Positions 22,200 through 31,191 of a stretch of 64,000 bases of DNA are shown here, piece by piece (position 1 is the first letter of the stretch; each line of letters begins with the position of its first letter). The stretch is from positions 3,100,001 through 3,164,000 of the forward strand of contig NZ_CP095187.1 in NCBI RefSeq assembly GCF_022965755.1. The letters run 5' to 3'. This DNA is from Pseudoxanthomonas sp. F37. Lineage in GTDB: Bacteria; Pseudomonadota; Gammaproteobacteria; Xanthomonadales; Xanthomonadaceae. The notes beneath the pieces are model-generated. The model did not search any database and was not told the DNA's origin. It saw only the letters and a list, made by a program, of their open reading frames with translations. The position numbers were made by a program, and so were the translations under genes.

Positions 22200-24620
22200 A
22201 TGTCCCACCCCGCCCTTGCTCCGCTCGGCGCCGCCATCGTGCTGGCGCTTGCCCTCCCCGCCCATGCCCAGACCGCGCCTGCCGGCGCCACCGACCTGGA
22301 CGCGGTGATCGTCACCGGCACCCGCGCCAGCGACCGCACCGCGCTGGAGTCCACCTCGCCCATCGACGTGCTGACCGCCGAGGACATCCGCAAGGCCGGC
22401 GTGCTCAACGGCGAACTCGGCAGCGCGCTGCAGGCGCTGCTGCCCTCGCTGAACTTCCCGCGCCAGTCCAATTCCGGCGGTGCCGACCACATCCGCGCCG
22501 CGCAGCTGCGCGGCCTGAGCCCCAACCAGGTGCTGGTGCTGGTCAATGGCAAGCGCCGCCACACCAGCGCGCTGGTCAACACCGACAGCAAGATCGGCAA
22601 GGGCAATACGCCGGTGGACTTCAACGCCATCCCGGTCAGCGCGATCAAGCGCATCGAGGTGCTGCGCGATGGCGCCGGCGCCCAGTACGGCTCCGATGCC
22701 GTCGCCGGCGTCATCAACGTGATCCTCAACGACGCGCCGGAAGGCGGCGCCTTCGAAGCCAGCTACGGCGCGCACCACACGAAGGTCGAGCCCATCGACC
22801 AGACCGTCACCGACGGCCAGACCGGTTTCTTCAGCGCGCAGGTGGGCGATCGCATCGGCGATGGCGGCTTCTTCCGCGTGGGCCTGGAATACAAGCAGCG
22901 CGAGGGCACCAACCGCGCCGGCCTGGACCAGATCCCGTTCTTCGAAGAGCAGACGCCGGACAATCTGGCCCTGGCCGGCCAGCGTAATTACGTGCTGGGC
23001 GACGGCAGTTCCCGCGACATCAACGCCTGGCTCAACGCGGCGGTGCCGCTGGGCGCATCGGCCGAGCTGTACGCCTTCGGCACGTACCACCAGAGCGATA
23101 CCGAAGGCGCCAACTACTTCCGCTACCCCGATGGCGTGGCGAACTGGAAGCAGGTCTACCCCAACGGCTACCGCCCGGTCTCGGAAGGCGACAACCTGGA
23201 CCTGGCCGGCGTGGCCGGCGTGCGCGGGCAATGGGGCGACTGGGACTACGACGCCAGCCTCAACCACGGCCGCAATGAATTCACCTACCGCCTGCGCAAC
23301 TCGCTCAACGCCTCGCTGGGCCCGACCAGCCCCACGCGTTTCAAGACCGGCGACTACCAGTCCGGCCAGACCCTGCTGAACCTGGACATCAGCCGCGTGC
23401 TGGGCGCGCACACCTTCGCCACCGGCCTCGAGTTCCGCCAAGAGACCTTCGAAACCGGCGCCGGCGACCCTGCTTCCTATGCGGCGGGCCCCTACACCGA
23501 CCGCCCGACCGGCTCGCAGGCGGGCGGCGGACTGACCCCGCAGGACACCGCCGACCTCGACCGCGACGTGTCCAGCGTCTACGCCAGCCTCAGCAGCCAG
23601 TGGGGCGAGAAGTTCACCACCGACATCGCCGCGCGCTACGAGCACTATGACGATTTCGGCGGCGAACTGACCGGAAAGCTGGCCGCCCGCTACGAGTTCG
23701 CGCCCGCATTCGCCCTGCGCGGCTCGGTGTCGAACAACTTCCGCGCCCCGTCGCTGAGCCAGATCGGCTTCGAATCCACCTCCACCGGCTACGACGCCTC
23801 CGGCCAGCTCACCCAGGGCCGCCTGCTGTCGGTCAACAATCCCATCGCCCGCGCGCTGGGCGCGCAGGACCTGGAGCCGGAGAAGTCGCTGAACCTCAGC
23901 GTGGGCTTCACCAGCCGCATCGGCGAGCACTTCGACGTGTCGCTGGACGTGTTCCGCATCGACATCGACGACCGCGTGGCGCTCACCGAACGCATCAGCG
24001 GCGACGCGTTGACCGACTTCGTGCTGGACAACTTCGGCGTGCCGGGCGTGCAGAGCGCCAACTTCTTCATCAACGCCGCCGACACCCGCACCGAAGGCGC
24101 CGAGCTGGTGGCCAACTGGCGGCAGGCGCTGGGCGATGGCAACCTGCTGCTGACCGGCGCCTACAGCTACGCCAGGACCGAGCTGGAGAACATCGCGGCC
24201 ACGCCGGCCGAACTGCTGGCCATCGATCCGGACTACGTGCTGTTCGGCGTGGAGGAAAGCAACACGCTGACCGACGCCGCACCGCGCACGCGCGGCACCT
24301 TCACCGCCACCTGGGACAACCCGCAATGGTCGCTGCTGGGTCGCGTGAGCCGGCATGGCAGCGCCAAGCGCGTGTTCAACTTCGGCGGCGGCTTCGAGCC
24401 GGAACAGACCTACGGCGCCGAGTGGCAGCTGGACGCGGAAGTCGAATACCGCGTCTCGCCCAGGTGGAGCGTGGCCATCGGCGGCCTGAACCTGACCGAC
24501 GAGTACCCGGACCTGTCGAACGAGGACATCTACTACTTCGGCAACCTGCCCTACGACGTGCTTTCGCCCATCGGCAGCAATGGCGCGTACTACTACACCC
24601 GGGTGCGCTACACGTTCTGA
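22200..24620 (+). CDS. TonB-dependent outer-membrane receptor 2
   Basis: An 806-residue receptor with a signal peptide (1-24, ending AHAQ), TonB-box-like DAVIVTGTR, plug signatures LRGLSPNQVLVLVNGKRRH and IEVLRDGAGAQYGSDAVAGV, and a barrel ending in phenylalanine (YTRVRYTF). It aligns through most of the plug with receptor 1 at 10448, including the shared PSLNFPRxS region, so the two form a paralogous pair. Substrate unknown. Its 3' end overlaps the convergent DCC gene by 13 bases. Confidence 0.92.
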   Translation: MSHPALAPLGAAIVLALALPAHAQTAPAGATDLDAVIVTGTRASDRTALESTSPIDVLTAEDIRKAGVLNGELGSALQALLPSLNFPRQSNSGGADHIRAAQLRGLSPNQVLVLVNGKRRHTSALVNTDSKIGKGNTPVDFNAIPVSAIKRIEVLRDGAGAQYGSDAVAGVINVILNDAPEGGAFEASYGAHHTKVEPIDQTVTDGQTGFFSAQVGDRIGDGGFFRVGLEYKQREGTNRAGLDQIPFFEEQTPDNLALAGQRNYVLGDGSSRDINAWLNAAVPLGASAELYAFGTYHQSDTEGANYFRYPDGVANWKQVYPNGYRPVSEGDNLDLAGVAGVRGQWGDWDYDASLNHGRNEFTYRLRNSLNASLGPTSPTRFKTGDYQSGQTLLNLDISRVLGAHTFATGLEFRQETFETGAGDPASYAAGPYTDRPTGSQAGGGLTPQDTADLDRDVSSVYASLSSQWGEKFTTDIAARYEHYDDFGGELTGKLAARYEFAPAFALRGSVSNNFRAPSLSQIGFESTSTGYDASGQLTQGRLLSVNNPIARALGAQDLEPEKSLNLSVGFTSRIGEHFDVSLDVFRIDIDDRVALTERISGDALTDFVLDNFGVPGVQSANFFINAADTRTEGAELVANWRQALGDGNLLLTGAYSYARTELENIAATPAELLAIDPDYVLFGVEESNTLTDAAPRTRGTFTATWDNPQWSLLGRVSRHGSAKRVFNFGGGFEPEQTYGAEWQLDAEVEYRVSPRWSVAIGGLNLTDEYPDLSNEDIYYFGNLPYDVLSPIGSNGAYYYTRVRYTF

Positions 24621-25102
24621 GCAGGAACACCGTCATCCCGGCGAAGGCCGGGATGACGATCAGGCAGGCCGACCTGATCGGTCTGTTCGAGGAACCGCGC
24701 CCGCTCTTCCTCGGTAGGCACGTGGCACGCGGTCGTCCCGAACCACCGGTACCGGTGCCGCGCGATCCACCGGTACAACGGATCGCGCACGGCGCGCGGC
24801 ACCACCGCGATCACACCCGCCAATCGCCACACGCCACCCAGGCCCGTCAGCACGCGCTGGATCGCAGCGCTGTCAGTCCACGCACGCTCGCCGTCGACCA
24901 GCAGGAACGATGCGGGGTCGTCAGGATCCAGTCCATGCCCCGCCAGCAACGCGCGACCCGCTTCGGTCTGCATCGCCGCGAAACGATAGCGGCCCTCACG
25001 GTCGTGCTTCAGCAGGAAACGCACCCAGCCGTTGCACAGCACGCAGATGCCGTCGAAGACGATGACCGGCACTCGCGGGCTGGATGGATCCCTTGTCGTC
25101 AC
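24608..25102 (-). CDS. DCC-family (DUF393) thiol protein
   Basis: A 164-residue protein of the DCC family (formerly DUF393), predicted to have a thioredoxin-like fold. The signature is near the N-terminus: IVFDGICVLCNGWVRFLL with C20 and C23 in a CVLC pair. Downstream, DPASFLLVDGERAWTDSAAI and the YRWIARHRYRWFG stretch are also family features. The last 15 residues are encoded by a hairpin that looks like a bidirectional terminator, so the natural C-terminus may be additional to the family core. It converges on TonB receptor 2 and overlaps its end. Confidence 0.82.
   Translation of the reverse strand: MTTRDPSSPRVPVIVFDGICVLCNGWVRFLLKHDREGRYRFAAMQTEAGRALLAGHGLDPDDPASFLLVDGERAWTDSAAIQRVLTGLGGVWRLAGVIAVVPRAVRDPLYRWIARHRYRWFGTTACHVPTEEERARFLEQTDQVGLPDRHPGLRRDDGVPAQNV
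24631..24658. terminator. Bidirectional hairpin inside overlapping gene ends
   Basis: A perfect 12-bp stem (CGTCATCCCGGC at 24631-24642 and its complement at 24647-24658) with a GAAG loop. It follows the TonB receptor stop by 10 bases and lies inside the 3' end of the DCC gene. No T-run follows on either side, so it may act as a dispersed repeat or mRNA-stabilising element rather than a strict terminator. Confidence 0.6.
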
Positions 25103-25164
25103 GCAACCTCTCCGTCAAACAGGATGATTCCCCGCTCCCCGCACGCGGGGAGAAGGACGACCAT

Positions 25165-25704
25165 TCACTCGTCGCGTACATCCAGCCAGCCCGTGTAGTG
25201 CACCAGCAGTCCGACGAGCGGTAACGAGGCCCACACATCGAACGCGTAACGCTCGCCGTCCGCGGACTCGCGTGCGCCCACGCCCGTGAACCAGCGCGCC
25301 GGCAACGACACGCCGAACACGCTCACGCGGACGACACGCCAGACTATCGCCTCGTCCACCACCTCCAGCCGGAAGCCGAACGTCGCCAGGCCCAGCCGCT
25401 CGCACAGCACGTCGCCGTCGCGCCACAGGCGCGAAGGCATGGCGCGCCCGCCGATGAAGCGCGTCCAGCGCTCGGCGTCGGGCGATGCGTCGATCTCCAC
25501 GCACAGCGGACCCGATCCGGCCGGCGGCAGGTGCGTGGCGGAGGCCACCAGGCGCGACAGCAGCCCCGATCCGCGTTCGACCTCGACCATCCCGGCGTAA
25601 CGGCGCCGGCCCTGCGCAAGATGCAGCGCGCGCACCGGTCCCGGCAGCGCGTCGAAGGCCGTACCCAGCGGCACGGCGAACAGCGGGCTTACGGCTGCAT
25701 CCAC
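25165..25704 (-). CDS. DUF4166 protein
   Basis: A protein of about 179 residues with the DUF4166 layout: LGTAFDALPGPVRALHLAQGRRRYAGMV near the start, a central WTRFIGGRAMPSRLWRDGD, and a C-terminal GRYAF-like strand (DGERYAFDVWASLPLVGLLVHYTGWL). Function unknown; the fold is thought to be beta-rich. No ATG fits. A GTG at 25704, overlapping the end of pgeF by 16 bases, keeps the conserved SPLF opening. Tight overlap with pgeF and rluD suggests one transcript. Confidence 0.7.
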   Translation of the reverse strand: MDAAVSPLFAVPLGTAFDALPGPVRALHLAQGRRRYAGMVEVERGSGLLSRLVASATHLPPAGSGPLCVEIDASPDAERWTRFIGGRAMPSRLWRDGDVLCERLGLATFGFRLEVVDEAIVWRVVRVSVFGVSLPARWFTGVGARESADGERYAFDVWASLPLVGLLVHYTGWLDVRDE

Positions 25705-26459
25705 GCCAGCGTGGCGATGCGGCCGCTGCGGCCGTCGCGGCGGTGGGAGAAGAAGCGGTCGGGCTCGCTGATCGTGCAGAGATCGCCGCCATGGATGGCG
25801 TCCGCCCGCATGCCGCGCGCGACCAGGCGGCGGCGCGCCAGCGCGGGCAGATCGGCCAGCCAATGGCCCGGACGCGTCGGCGCGAACGCCGCGGCCGCAC
25901 CGGCCCGCTGCGAGACGAAGGCGTCGAACACGTTCTGGCCGACCTCATAGCGCAGGGGACCGGCGGCCGGCCCGATCCACGCCACCAGGTCCGCCGCCGG
26001 CGTGTCCATGGCGTCCAGCGTCGCTTCCAGCATGCCCTTGGACAGGCCCGGCCAGCCGGCATGCGCGGCGGCGATCTCGCGGCCGTCCTTCGCCGCGAAC
26101 ACCACCGGCAGGCAATCGGCAGTGAGGATGGCCAGCACCACGCCCGGCGTGGACGTGACCAGCGCATCGGCAACCGGTTCCGTGGCGGCGGGATCGGCGG
26201 GGGTTTCCACGCGCAGCACGTCGATGCCATGCACCTGCTTCAGCCAGTGCGGCGCGGAAGGCAGGCCGGCCAGTTCGACCAGCCGCGCGCGGTTGCGCGC
26301 CACCACCGCAGGGTCATCGCCATCGGCCGCGTACCTGTTGCCCAGGTTGAAGTGGTCGAACGGCGGCTGCGACTCGCCCGCGCCATGGCGCAGCGTGGTG
26401 AAGGCGTGCACGCCCGCCGGTGCGGGCCAGTCGGCCGCGACGGCGGGGGCGCGATTCAC
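25689..26459 (-). CDS. pgeF: PgeF/YfiH: peptidoglycan editing and purine nucleoside enzyme
   Basis: A 256-residue member of the PgeF/YfiH/LACC1 family, which trims mis-incorporated residues in peptidoglycan precursors and has purine nucleoside phosphorylase activity. Metal and active-site motifs are present: [18 protein letters not shown] (Cys) and AAAHAGW (His). The gene starts with GTG at 26459; this codon overlaps the TGA of rluD (GTGA), so the two are translationally coupled. Three-gene set: rluD - pgeF - DUF4166. Confidence 0.93.
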   Translation of the reverse strand: MNRAPAVAADWPAPAGVHAFTTLRHGAGESQPPFDHFNLGNRYAADGDDPAVVARNRARLVELAGLPSAPHWLKQVHGIDVLRVETPADPAATEPVADALVTSTPGVVLAILTADCLPVVFAAKDGREIAAAHAGWPGLSKGMLEATLDAMDTPAADLVAWIGPAAGPLRYEVGQNVFDAFVSQRAGAAAAFAPTRPGHWLADLPALARRRLVARGMRADAIHGGDLCTISEPDRFFSHRRDGRSGRIATLAWMQP

Positions 26460-27430
26460 TTGCGTTGCGCCTGGGTGTCCGCGCGCAGGGCCGCCAGCAG
26501 CGCCAGCATGTCGGCCGGCACCGGCGCGGTGACGCGCACCGGTTCGCCGCTGACCGGATGGGCGAACTCCAGCGTCTCGGCATGCAGGGCCTGCCGGCGG
26601 AAGCCGCGCAGCACCGCGATCAGTTCGTCGCTGGCGCCCTTGGGCAGGCGCAGCGGGCCGCCGTACAGCGGATCGCCGACGATGGGGTACTTGATGTGCG
26701 CCATGTGCACGCGGATCTGGTGCGTGCGCCCGGTTTCCAGCCGGCATTCCAGCGCGGTGTGCGCACGGAAGCGCTCGCGCAGGCGGTAGTGGGTGACGGC
26801 ATCGCGGCCATCCTCGCGCACGGCCATCTTCAGCCGGTCGCGCGGGTGGCGGTCGATCGGCGCATTGGCGGTGCCGCCGGAGACCATCGCGCCCACCACG
26901 ATCGCCAGGTACTGGCGATGCACGTCGCGCGAGGCCAGCTGCGCCACCAGCGAGGTGTGCGCCGGCAGCGTGCGCGCCACCACCATCACGCCCGAGGTGT
27001 CCTTGTCCAACCGGTGCACGATGCCCGCGCGCGGCAACGCCGACAGCGACGGATCGCGGAACAGCAGCGCATTGACCAGCGTGCCGGTGGGATTGCCGGC
27101 GCCGGGGTGGACGACCAGACCCGCCGGCTTGTCCAGCACGAAGACGTGCTCGTCCTCGTACAGGATGTCCAGCGGGATGTCTTCCGGCTCGGCGTGGGTC
27201 TGGGTATCCAGCACCACGTCCAGGCTGGCGGTCTCGCCGCCGCGCACGGGATCGCGAGGGCGCACCACCTGGCCGTCCAGCAGGGCGTTGCCCGACTTGA
27301 TCCACTCGGTCAGGCGCGACCGGGAGAACTCGGGGAACAGCTCGGCCAGGGCGGCGTCGAAGCGCCGGCCGGCGGCGCTGGCGGGCACGACGGCCGTGCG
27401 GGGCGTATCGGGGGAATCGGGTTCGGTCAT
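26456..27430 (-). CDS. rluD: 23S rRNA pseudouridine synthase RluD
   Basis: A 324-residue enzyme that makes pseudouridines in helix 69 of 23S rRNA. An S4 RNA-binding domain ([18 protein letters not shown], about 33-90) precedes the catalytic domain. The active-site Asp lies in [17 protein letters not shown], and [19 protein letters not shown] is also typical. It is divergent from bamD with 119 nt between them, the usual arrangement of rluD and bamD in gammaproteobacteria. Confidence 0.95.
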   Translation of the reverse strand: MTEPDSPDTPRTAVVPASAAGRRFDAALAELFPEFSRSRLTEWIKSGNALLDGQVVRPRDPVRGGETASLDVVLDTQTHAEPEDIPLDILYEDEHVFVLDKPAGLVVHPGAGNPTGTLVNALLFRDPSLSALPRAGIVHRLDKDTSGVMVVARTLPAHTSLVAQLASRDVHRQYLAIVVGAMVSGGTANAPIDRHPRDRLKMAVREDGRDAVTHYRLRERFRAHTALECRLETGRTHQIRVHMAHIKYPIVGDPLYGGPLRLPKGASDELIAVLRGFRRQALHAETLEFAHPVSGEPVRVTAPVPADMLALLAALRADTQAQRK

Positions 27431-27549
27431 GCGGGAAAACGTCCAGGAAGGCCATGCCGCCGGTCCGTATTGGCCGATTGTTCATGGCGAAGGCGGCGCC
27501 TAGGCTATCATCGACAGCCTGTTTCCCTGCCGCGGCCTGCCGCCAGCCC

Positions 27550-28437
27550 ATGACCCAGCGTGCCCTTCCCCGCCTTACCCGCCCCTCCGCGTCCGCCCGT
27601 CTGGTCCTGCTGGCGCTGGCGGTCGCCTTCGCCGGGACCGGCTGCGGCAAGATCTTCAAGAAGAAGGAAGCACCCGAGAACCAGCCGGTCGAGGTGATGT
27701 ACCAGGAAGCGCACCAGGCCATGGCCAACAACAACTGGGACCGCGGCCTGACCAGTTTCCGCCGCCTGATCGCCCAGTATCCCTACGGTCCCTACACCGA
27801 GCAGGCGCTGATGGAAACGGCCTATGCCGAATACAAGGCCGGCAAGCTGGACGACGCGGTGACCACCATCGACCGCTTCATCCGCACCTACCCCACGCAC
27901 CGCAACATCCCGTACATGTACTACCTGCGCGGGCTGGCCAACTCCAACCGCGACACGGTGTTCCTGCAGAAGGTATGGCGTCTGGACGCCAGCCGCCGTG
28001 ACCTGGCCACCCCGATGCAGGGCTACAACGACTTCAACCGCGTCGCCGAGAACTACCCCAACAGCCGCTACGCCGCCGATGCCCGCCAGCGCATGGTGGC
28101 CTTGCGCAACCAGTTCGCCCTGCACGAACTGGACACGGCCATCTACTACCTGCGTCGCGACGCCTGGGTGTCGGCCGCCAGCCGCGCCAGGTACCTGCTG
28201 GAAACCTATCCGCAGAGCGCCTACCAGAACGACGCCGTCGCCGTGCTGGCCGAGGCCTACACCCACCTGGGCAACGAGGCCCTGGCCGCCGACGCCCGGC
28301 GCGTGCTGGAGTTGAACGACCCGCAGCATCCCTGGCTGGCCGGCAAGTGGCCGGACTATCCGTGGATGGTGCGTCGCCTGAACCCGTTCGCCAGCGAGAA
28401 GTCCATCAACACCGCCGACCGCCGCAACGACGACTGA
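27550..28437 (+). CDS. bamD: Outer-membrane assembly lipoprotein BamD
   Basis: A 295-residue essential lipoprotein of the BAM complex that inserts beta-barrels in the outer membrane. The signal peptide ends at Cys32 (AFAGTGC). The mature protein is a series of TPR-like repeats, with YQEAHQAMANNNWDRGL, AQYPYGPYTEQALMETAYAEYKAG, TYPTHRNIPYMYYLRGLANS and ARQRMVALRNQFALHEL as in known BamD. The ATG at MTQRALP gives the right signal peptide; upstream in-frame ATGs add a non-conserved leader. A hairpin terminator follows. Confidence 0.95.
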   Translation: MTQRALPRLTRPSASARLVLLALAVAFAGTGCGKIFKKKEAPENQPVEVMYQEAHQAMANNNWDRGLTSFRRLIAQYPYGPYTEQALMETAYAEYKAGKLDDAVTTIDRFIRTYPTHRNIPYMYYLRGLANSNRDTVFLQKVWRLDASRRDLATPMQGYNDFNRVAENYPNSRYAADARQRMVALRNQFALHELDTAIYYLRRDAWVSAASRARYLLETYPQSAYQNDAVAVLAEAYTHLGNEALAADARRVLELNDPQHPWLAGKWPDYPWMVRRLNPFASEKSINTADRRNDD

Positions 28438-28460
28438 GCGCAGCGCAGGTCGTGCGCGAA

Positions 28461-28480
28461 AAAGGGCCTTCGGGCCCTTT
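28461..28480. terminator. Bidirectional terminator between bamD and VKOR gene
   Basis: AAAGGGCC (28461-28468), a TTCG loop, then GGCCCTTT (28473-28480). It is preceded by AA and followed by TCTCC. Placed between two converging genes, it can serve both. Confidence 0.8.
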
Positions 28481-28498
28481 CTCCGTTTCCGGACCGGA

Positions 28499-29386
28499 TC
28501 ATTCGGCCGTGCCGGCCTTGTCCCAGTCGAAGCGCGTCAGCACCGCCAGTTGCCGCGGTTCGAGCACGCCGTTGTGCTGGATGCCATCGATGACCCAGGT
28601 GGGGAACACGGTCACGCCCGCCGCCGCACAGGTGGACGTCATGGGCGTATTGCGCCCGCCGGGCGAACATTCCACGTAGGGCAGCCGGTCCGCCGCATGG
28701 CCGAAGCGGCGCTTCTGCTGCCGGCACTCCACGCACCATGACGCGCCATAGAACCTGGCGCCGTAATCGGACAGGTGCTGCGCCAGCGCCGCCGCCCGAC
28801 GGCTTTCCGGACGCTGGTGCAGCAGTCCGCTCTGATGCACGTGAAGCACGCCCACCACGAGCAGTACCGGCAACGCCTGCACGGCCCACCAGCGCTTCCA
28901 GGGCTGGCCGGGCGCCGACACGGGGCGGCTCAGCTGCAGCCGGCCGAACATCGCCGCCAGCACCGCCAGCGAAGCCAGGCAGCCCATGCAGAATGCGTCG
29001 AGCACCACCGCCCCCACCGCAGTGAGGTAGACGCTGATCCCCAGCCCCAGCAGCACCAGCCGCCACTGCCGCTGCCAGCGCAGCAGCGCCGACGCCTTGC
29101 GCGACAGCGACACCCAGGCGACCACCGCATACAGGCCGAAGCCCCACCCCGCCATCGGCACGCCCAACAGCGTGGACCAGCCGCTGCGCTGGATCGCATC
29201 GCAGCCACCCTCGCCGGTGCAGAACGCGGACGCGGAACCGCTGCCCCCCGCCCACGCCAGGTAGCCGGTGATCAGCAGGCCCAGCACCGCCAGCGCCAGC
29301 ATCACGCGATCTGGCGGCGTCGCCGCGCGCGGCATCGGGGATGCCTGATGCACGGGGTGCGCCTTGCGCTTCTTCTTTCGGCTCAT
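28499..29386 (-). CDS. VKOR - thioredoxin-like fusion (disulphide formation)
   Basis: A 295-residue inner-membrane protein joining a vitamin K epoxide reductase domain to a thioredoxin-like domain. About five membrane segments cover residues 28-190. The VKOR part has the loop cysteines (FCTGEGGCDAIQRS) and the quinone-side CxxC (DAFCMGCLAS). The periplasmic part carries GASWCVECRQQKRRF, a CxxC thioredoxin site, and a cis-Pro-like VFPTWVIDG. Such fusions oxidise cysteines of exported proteins as a DsbA/DsbB substitute. The start at MSRKKKRK gives a basic cytoplasmic N-terminus. It lies 40 nt after nadE on the same strand. Confidence 0.88.
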   Translation of the reverse strand: MSRKKKRKAHPVHQASPMPRAATPPDRVMLALAVLGLLITGYLAWAGGSGSASAFCTGEGGCDAIQRSGWSTLLGVPMAGWGFGLYAVVAWVSLSRKASALLRWQRQWRLVLLGLGISVYLTAVGAVVLDAFCMGCLASLAVLAAMFGRLQLSRPVSAPGQPWKRWWAVQALPVLLVVGVLHVHQSGLLHQRPESRRAAALAQHLSDYGARFYGASWCVECRQQKRRFGHAADRLPYVECSPGGRNTPMTSTCAAAGVTVFPTWVIDGIQHNGVLEPRQLAVLTRFDWDKAGTAE

Positions 29387-29426
29387 GCGCAGCTCCGCAG
29401 CGGGCGTGCGCGGCGCAGTCGCCGGC

Positions 29427-31064
29427 TCACAGCGCGTACTTGTTGGTGATCGGGTAGCGGCGCTCGCGGCCGAACGCACGACGCGAGACCTTCGGCCCGG
29501 GCGCGGCCTGGTGGCGCTTCCACTCGTTGATGCGCACCAGCCGCAGCATGCGGTCCACGGTGGCGGCGTCGAAGCCGGCGGCGACGATCTCGTCGCGCGA
29601 CTGTTCCAGGTCCACGTAGCGGAACAGGATGGCGTCCAGCACGTCGTACGGCGGCAGCGAGTCCTGGTCCTTCTGGTTCTCGCGCAGCTCGGCCGACGGC
29701 GGGCGGTCGATGACGGCCGGCGGGATCACCGGCGCGCCGCCCACGGTGTTGCGCCAGCGCGCCAGCGCGAACACCTCCGTCTTGTACAGGTCCTTGATGG
29801 GCGCGTAGCCGCCGCACATGTCGCCGTAGATGGTGGCGTAGCCGACCGCGTACTCGCTCTTGTTGCCGGTGGTCAGCAGCAGGCCGCCGAACTTGTTGCT
29901 GAGCGCCATCAGGATCACGCCGCGGCTGCGCGACTGCAGGTTCTCCTCGGTGGTGTCGGCGGGCCGGTCGCCGAACACCGGGCCAAGCGCCTCGAGGAAG
30001 CCCTTGAACGGCGCCTCGATCGAAATGGCCTCCAGCTTCACCCCCAGCGCCGCGCACTGCTCGGCGGCCAGGTCGTTGGACAGGCCCGCGGTGTAGCGCG
30101 ACGGCAACCGCACCGCGGTGACGTTCTCCGCGCCCAGCGCGTCGACCGCCAGCGCCAGCACCAGCGCCGAATCGATGCCGCCGGACAGGCCCAGCCACAC
30201 GTTCGAAAAGCCGTTCTTGCCGCAATAGTCGCGGATGCCGCGCACGATGGCGCGCCAGGCCAGCGCGTCGCGGCTCTCGTCGCCGTCGTCCATCCACACC
30301 ACGGGACTGAACTTGCGCGCGGCCGGGTCGAAGTCCACCACCAGCCACTGGTCGGTGAACGCGGCCGCCGCCGGGTGCACGGCGCCATCGCCGTCCGCCA
30401 CCACCGATGCGCCGTCGAACACCACCGCATCCTGACCGCCCACCACGTTGAGGTAGGCCAGCGCCATGCCGGTTTCGCGCGTACGCTCGGCGATCAGTGC
30501 GTCGCGCTGCGCGTGCTTGTCGCGGTCGAACGGCGAGGCGTTGGGCACCAGCGTCGCCACGGCACCCGCCCTGGCGGTGTCGGCCAGCGGTTCGGGAAAC
30601 CACAGGTCCTCGCAGATCACCAGGCCCAGCGGCACGCCCTTCACCTCGAACGTGCAGGCGCCCCCGTCCGGATCCACGTCGAAGTAGCGGCGCTCGTCGA
30701 ATACCGCGTAGTTGGGCAGCTCGCGCTTGCGGTAGGTGGTCTCCACCACCCCGTCGCGCAGCACGCTGGCGGCGTTGTAGACCACGCTGCCCGCACTCTG
30801 CGGCCAGCCGACCACGGCCACGATGCCGTGCGTGGTGGCCGCGATCCCGGTCAGCGCGGTCTCGCAATCGGCCAGGAAGCGCGGCCGCAGCAACAGGTCT
30901 TCCGGCGGGTAGCCGCTGACCGCCAGCTCGGGGAACAGCACCACGTCGGCCCCGTACTCGTCGCGCGCCTCGGCGATCATGCGGCGGATGTTGTCGCTGT
31001 TCTGCGCCACCGCGCCGACCGGGAAATCGAACTGCGCCATGGCGATGCGGAGGATCTGGGTCAT
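29427..31064 (-). CDS. nadE: Glutamine-dependent NAD+ synthetase
   Basis: A 545-residue cytoplasmic enzyme for the last step of NAD+ synthesis. The N-terminal carbon-nitrogen hydrolase domain has the Glu-Lys-Cys triad (FPELAVSGYPPEDLL, TYRKRELPNY, LVICEDLWFPE), so glutamine is used as ammonia donor. The C-terminal ATP-pyrophosphatase domain begins near residue 265 with WLGLSGGIDSALVLALAV and has TGNKSEYAVGYATIYGDM. Its promoter region shares a TGGGATAATGC block with that of gcvT; GATAAT is at 31093-31098 on the minus strand. Confidence 0.96.
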   Translation of the reverse strand: MTQILRIAMAQFDFPVGAVAQNSDNIRRMIAEARDEYGADVVLFPELAVSGYPPEDLLLRPRFLADCETALTGIAATTHGIVAVVGWPQSAGSVVYNAASVLRDGVVETTYRKRELPNYAVFDERRYFDVDPDGGACTFEVKGVPLGLVICEDLWFPEPLADTARAGAVATLVPNASPFDRDKHAQRDALIAERTRETGMALAYLNVVGGQDAVVFDGASVVADGDGAVHPAAAAFTDQWLVVDFDPAARKFSPVVWMDDGDESRDALAWRAIVRGIRDYCGKNGFSNVWLGLSGGIDSALVLALAVDALGAENVTAVRLPSRYTAGLSNDLAAEQCAALGVKLEAISIEAPFKGFLEALGPVFGDRPADTTEENLQSRSRGVILMALSNKFGGLLLTTGNKSEYAVGYATIYGDMCGGYAPIKDLYKTEVFALARWRNTVGGAPVIPPAVIDRPPSAELRENQKDQDSLPPYDVLDAILFRYVDLEQSRDEIVAAGFDAATVDRMLRLVRINEWKRHQAAPGPKVSRRAFGRERRYPITNKYAL

Positions 31065-31124
31065 GTCGGCCTTCGATGGGAACGAACGCCGGCATTATCC
31101 CAGACCGCGCACCCGGCGCTGCGC

Positions 31125-31161
31125 GAAAAAAGCCCCGCCGCGTCCGGGACGCGTGCGGGGC
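31125..31161 (-). terminator. Rho-independent terminator of pckG
   Basis: On the minus strand a long hairpin (GCCCCGC and CGCGTC arms, 31132-31161, small CGG loop, one bulge) is followed by a run of six T (31131-31126). It sits 30 bases after the pckG stop and just before the nadE promoter. Confidence 0.85.
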
Positions 31162-31191
31162 AGCGCAGGAAGCGATGCGCGAGGCGGGGAA

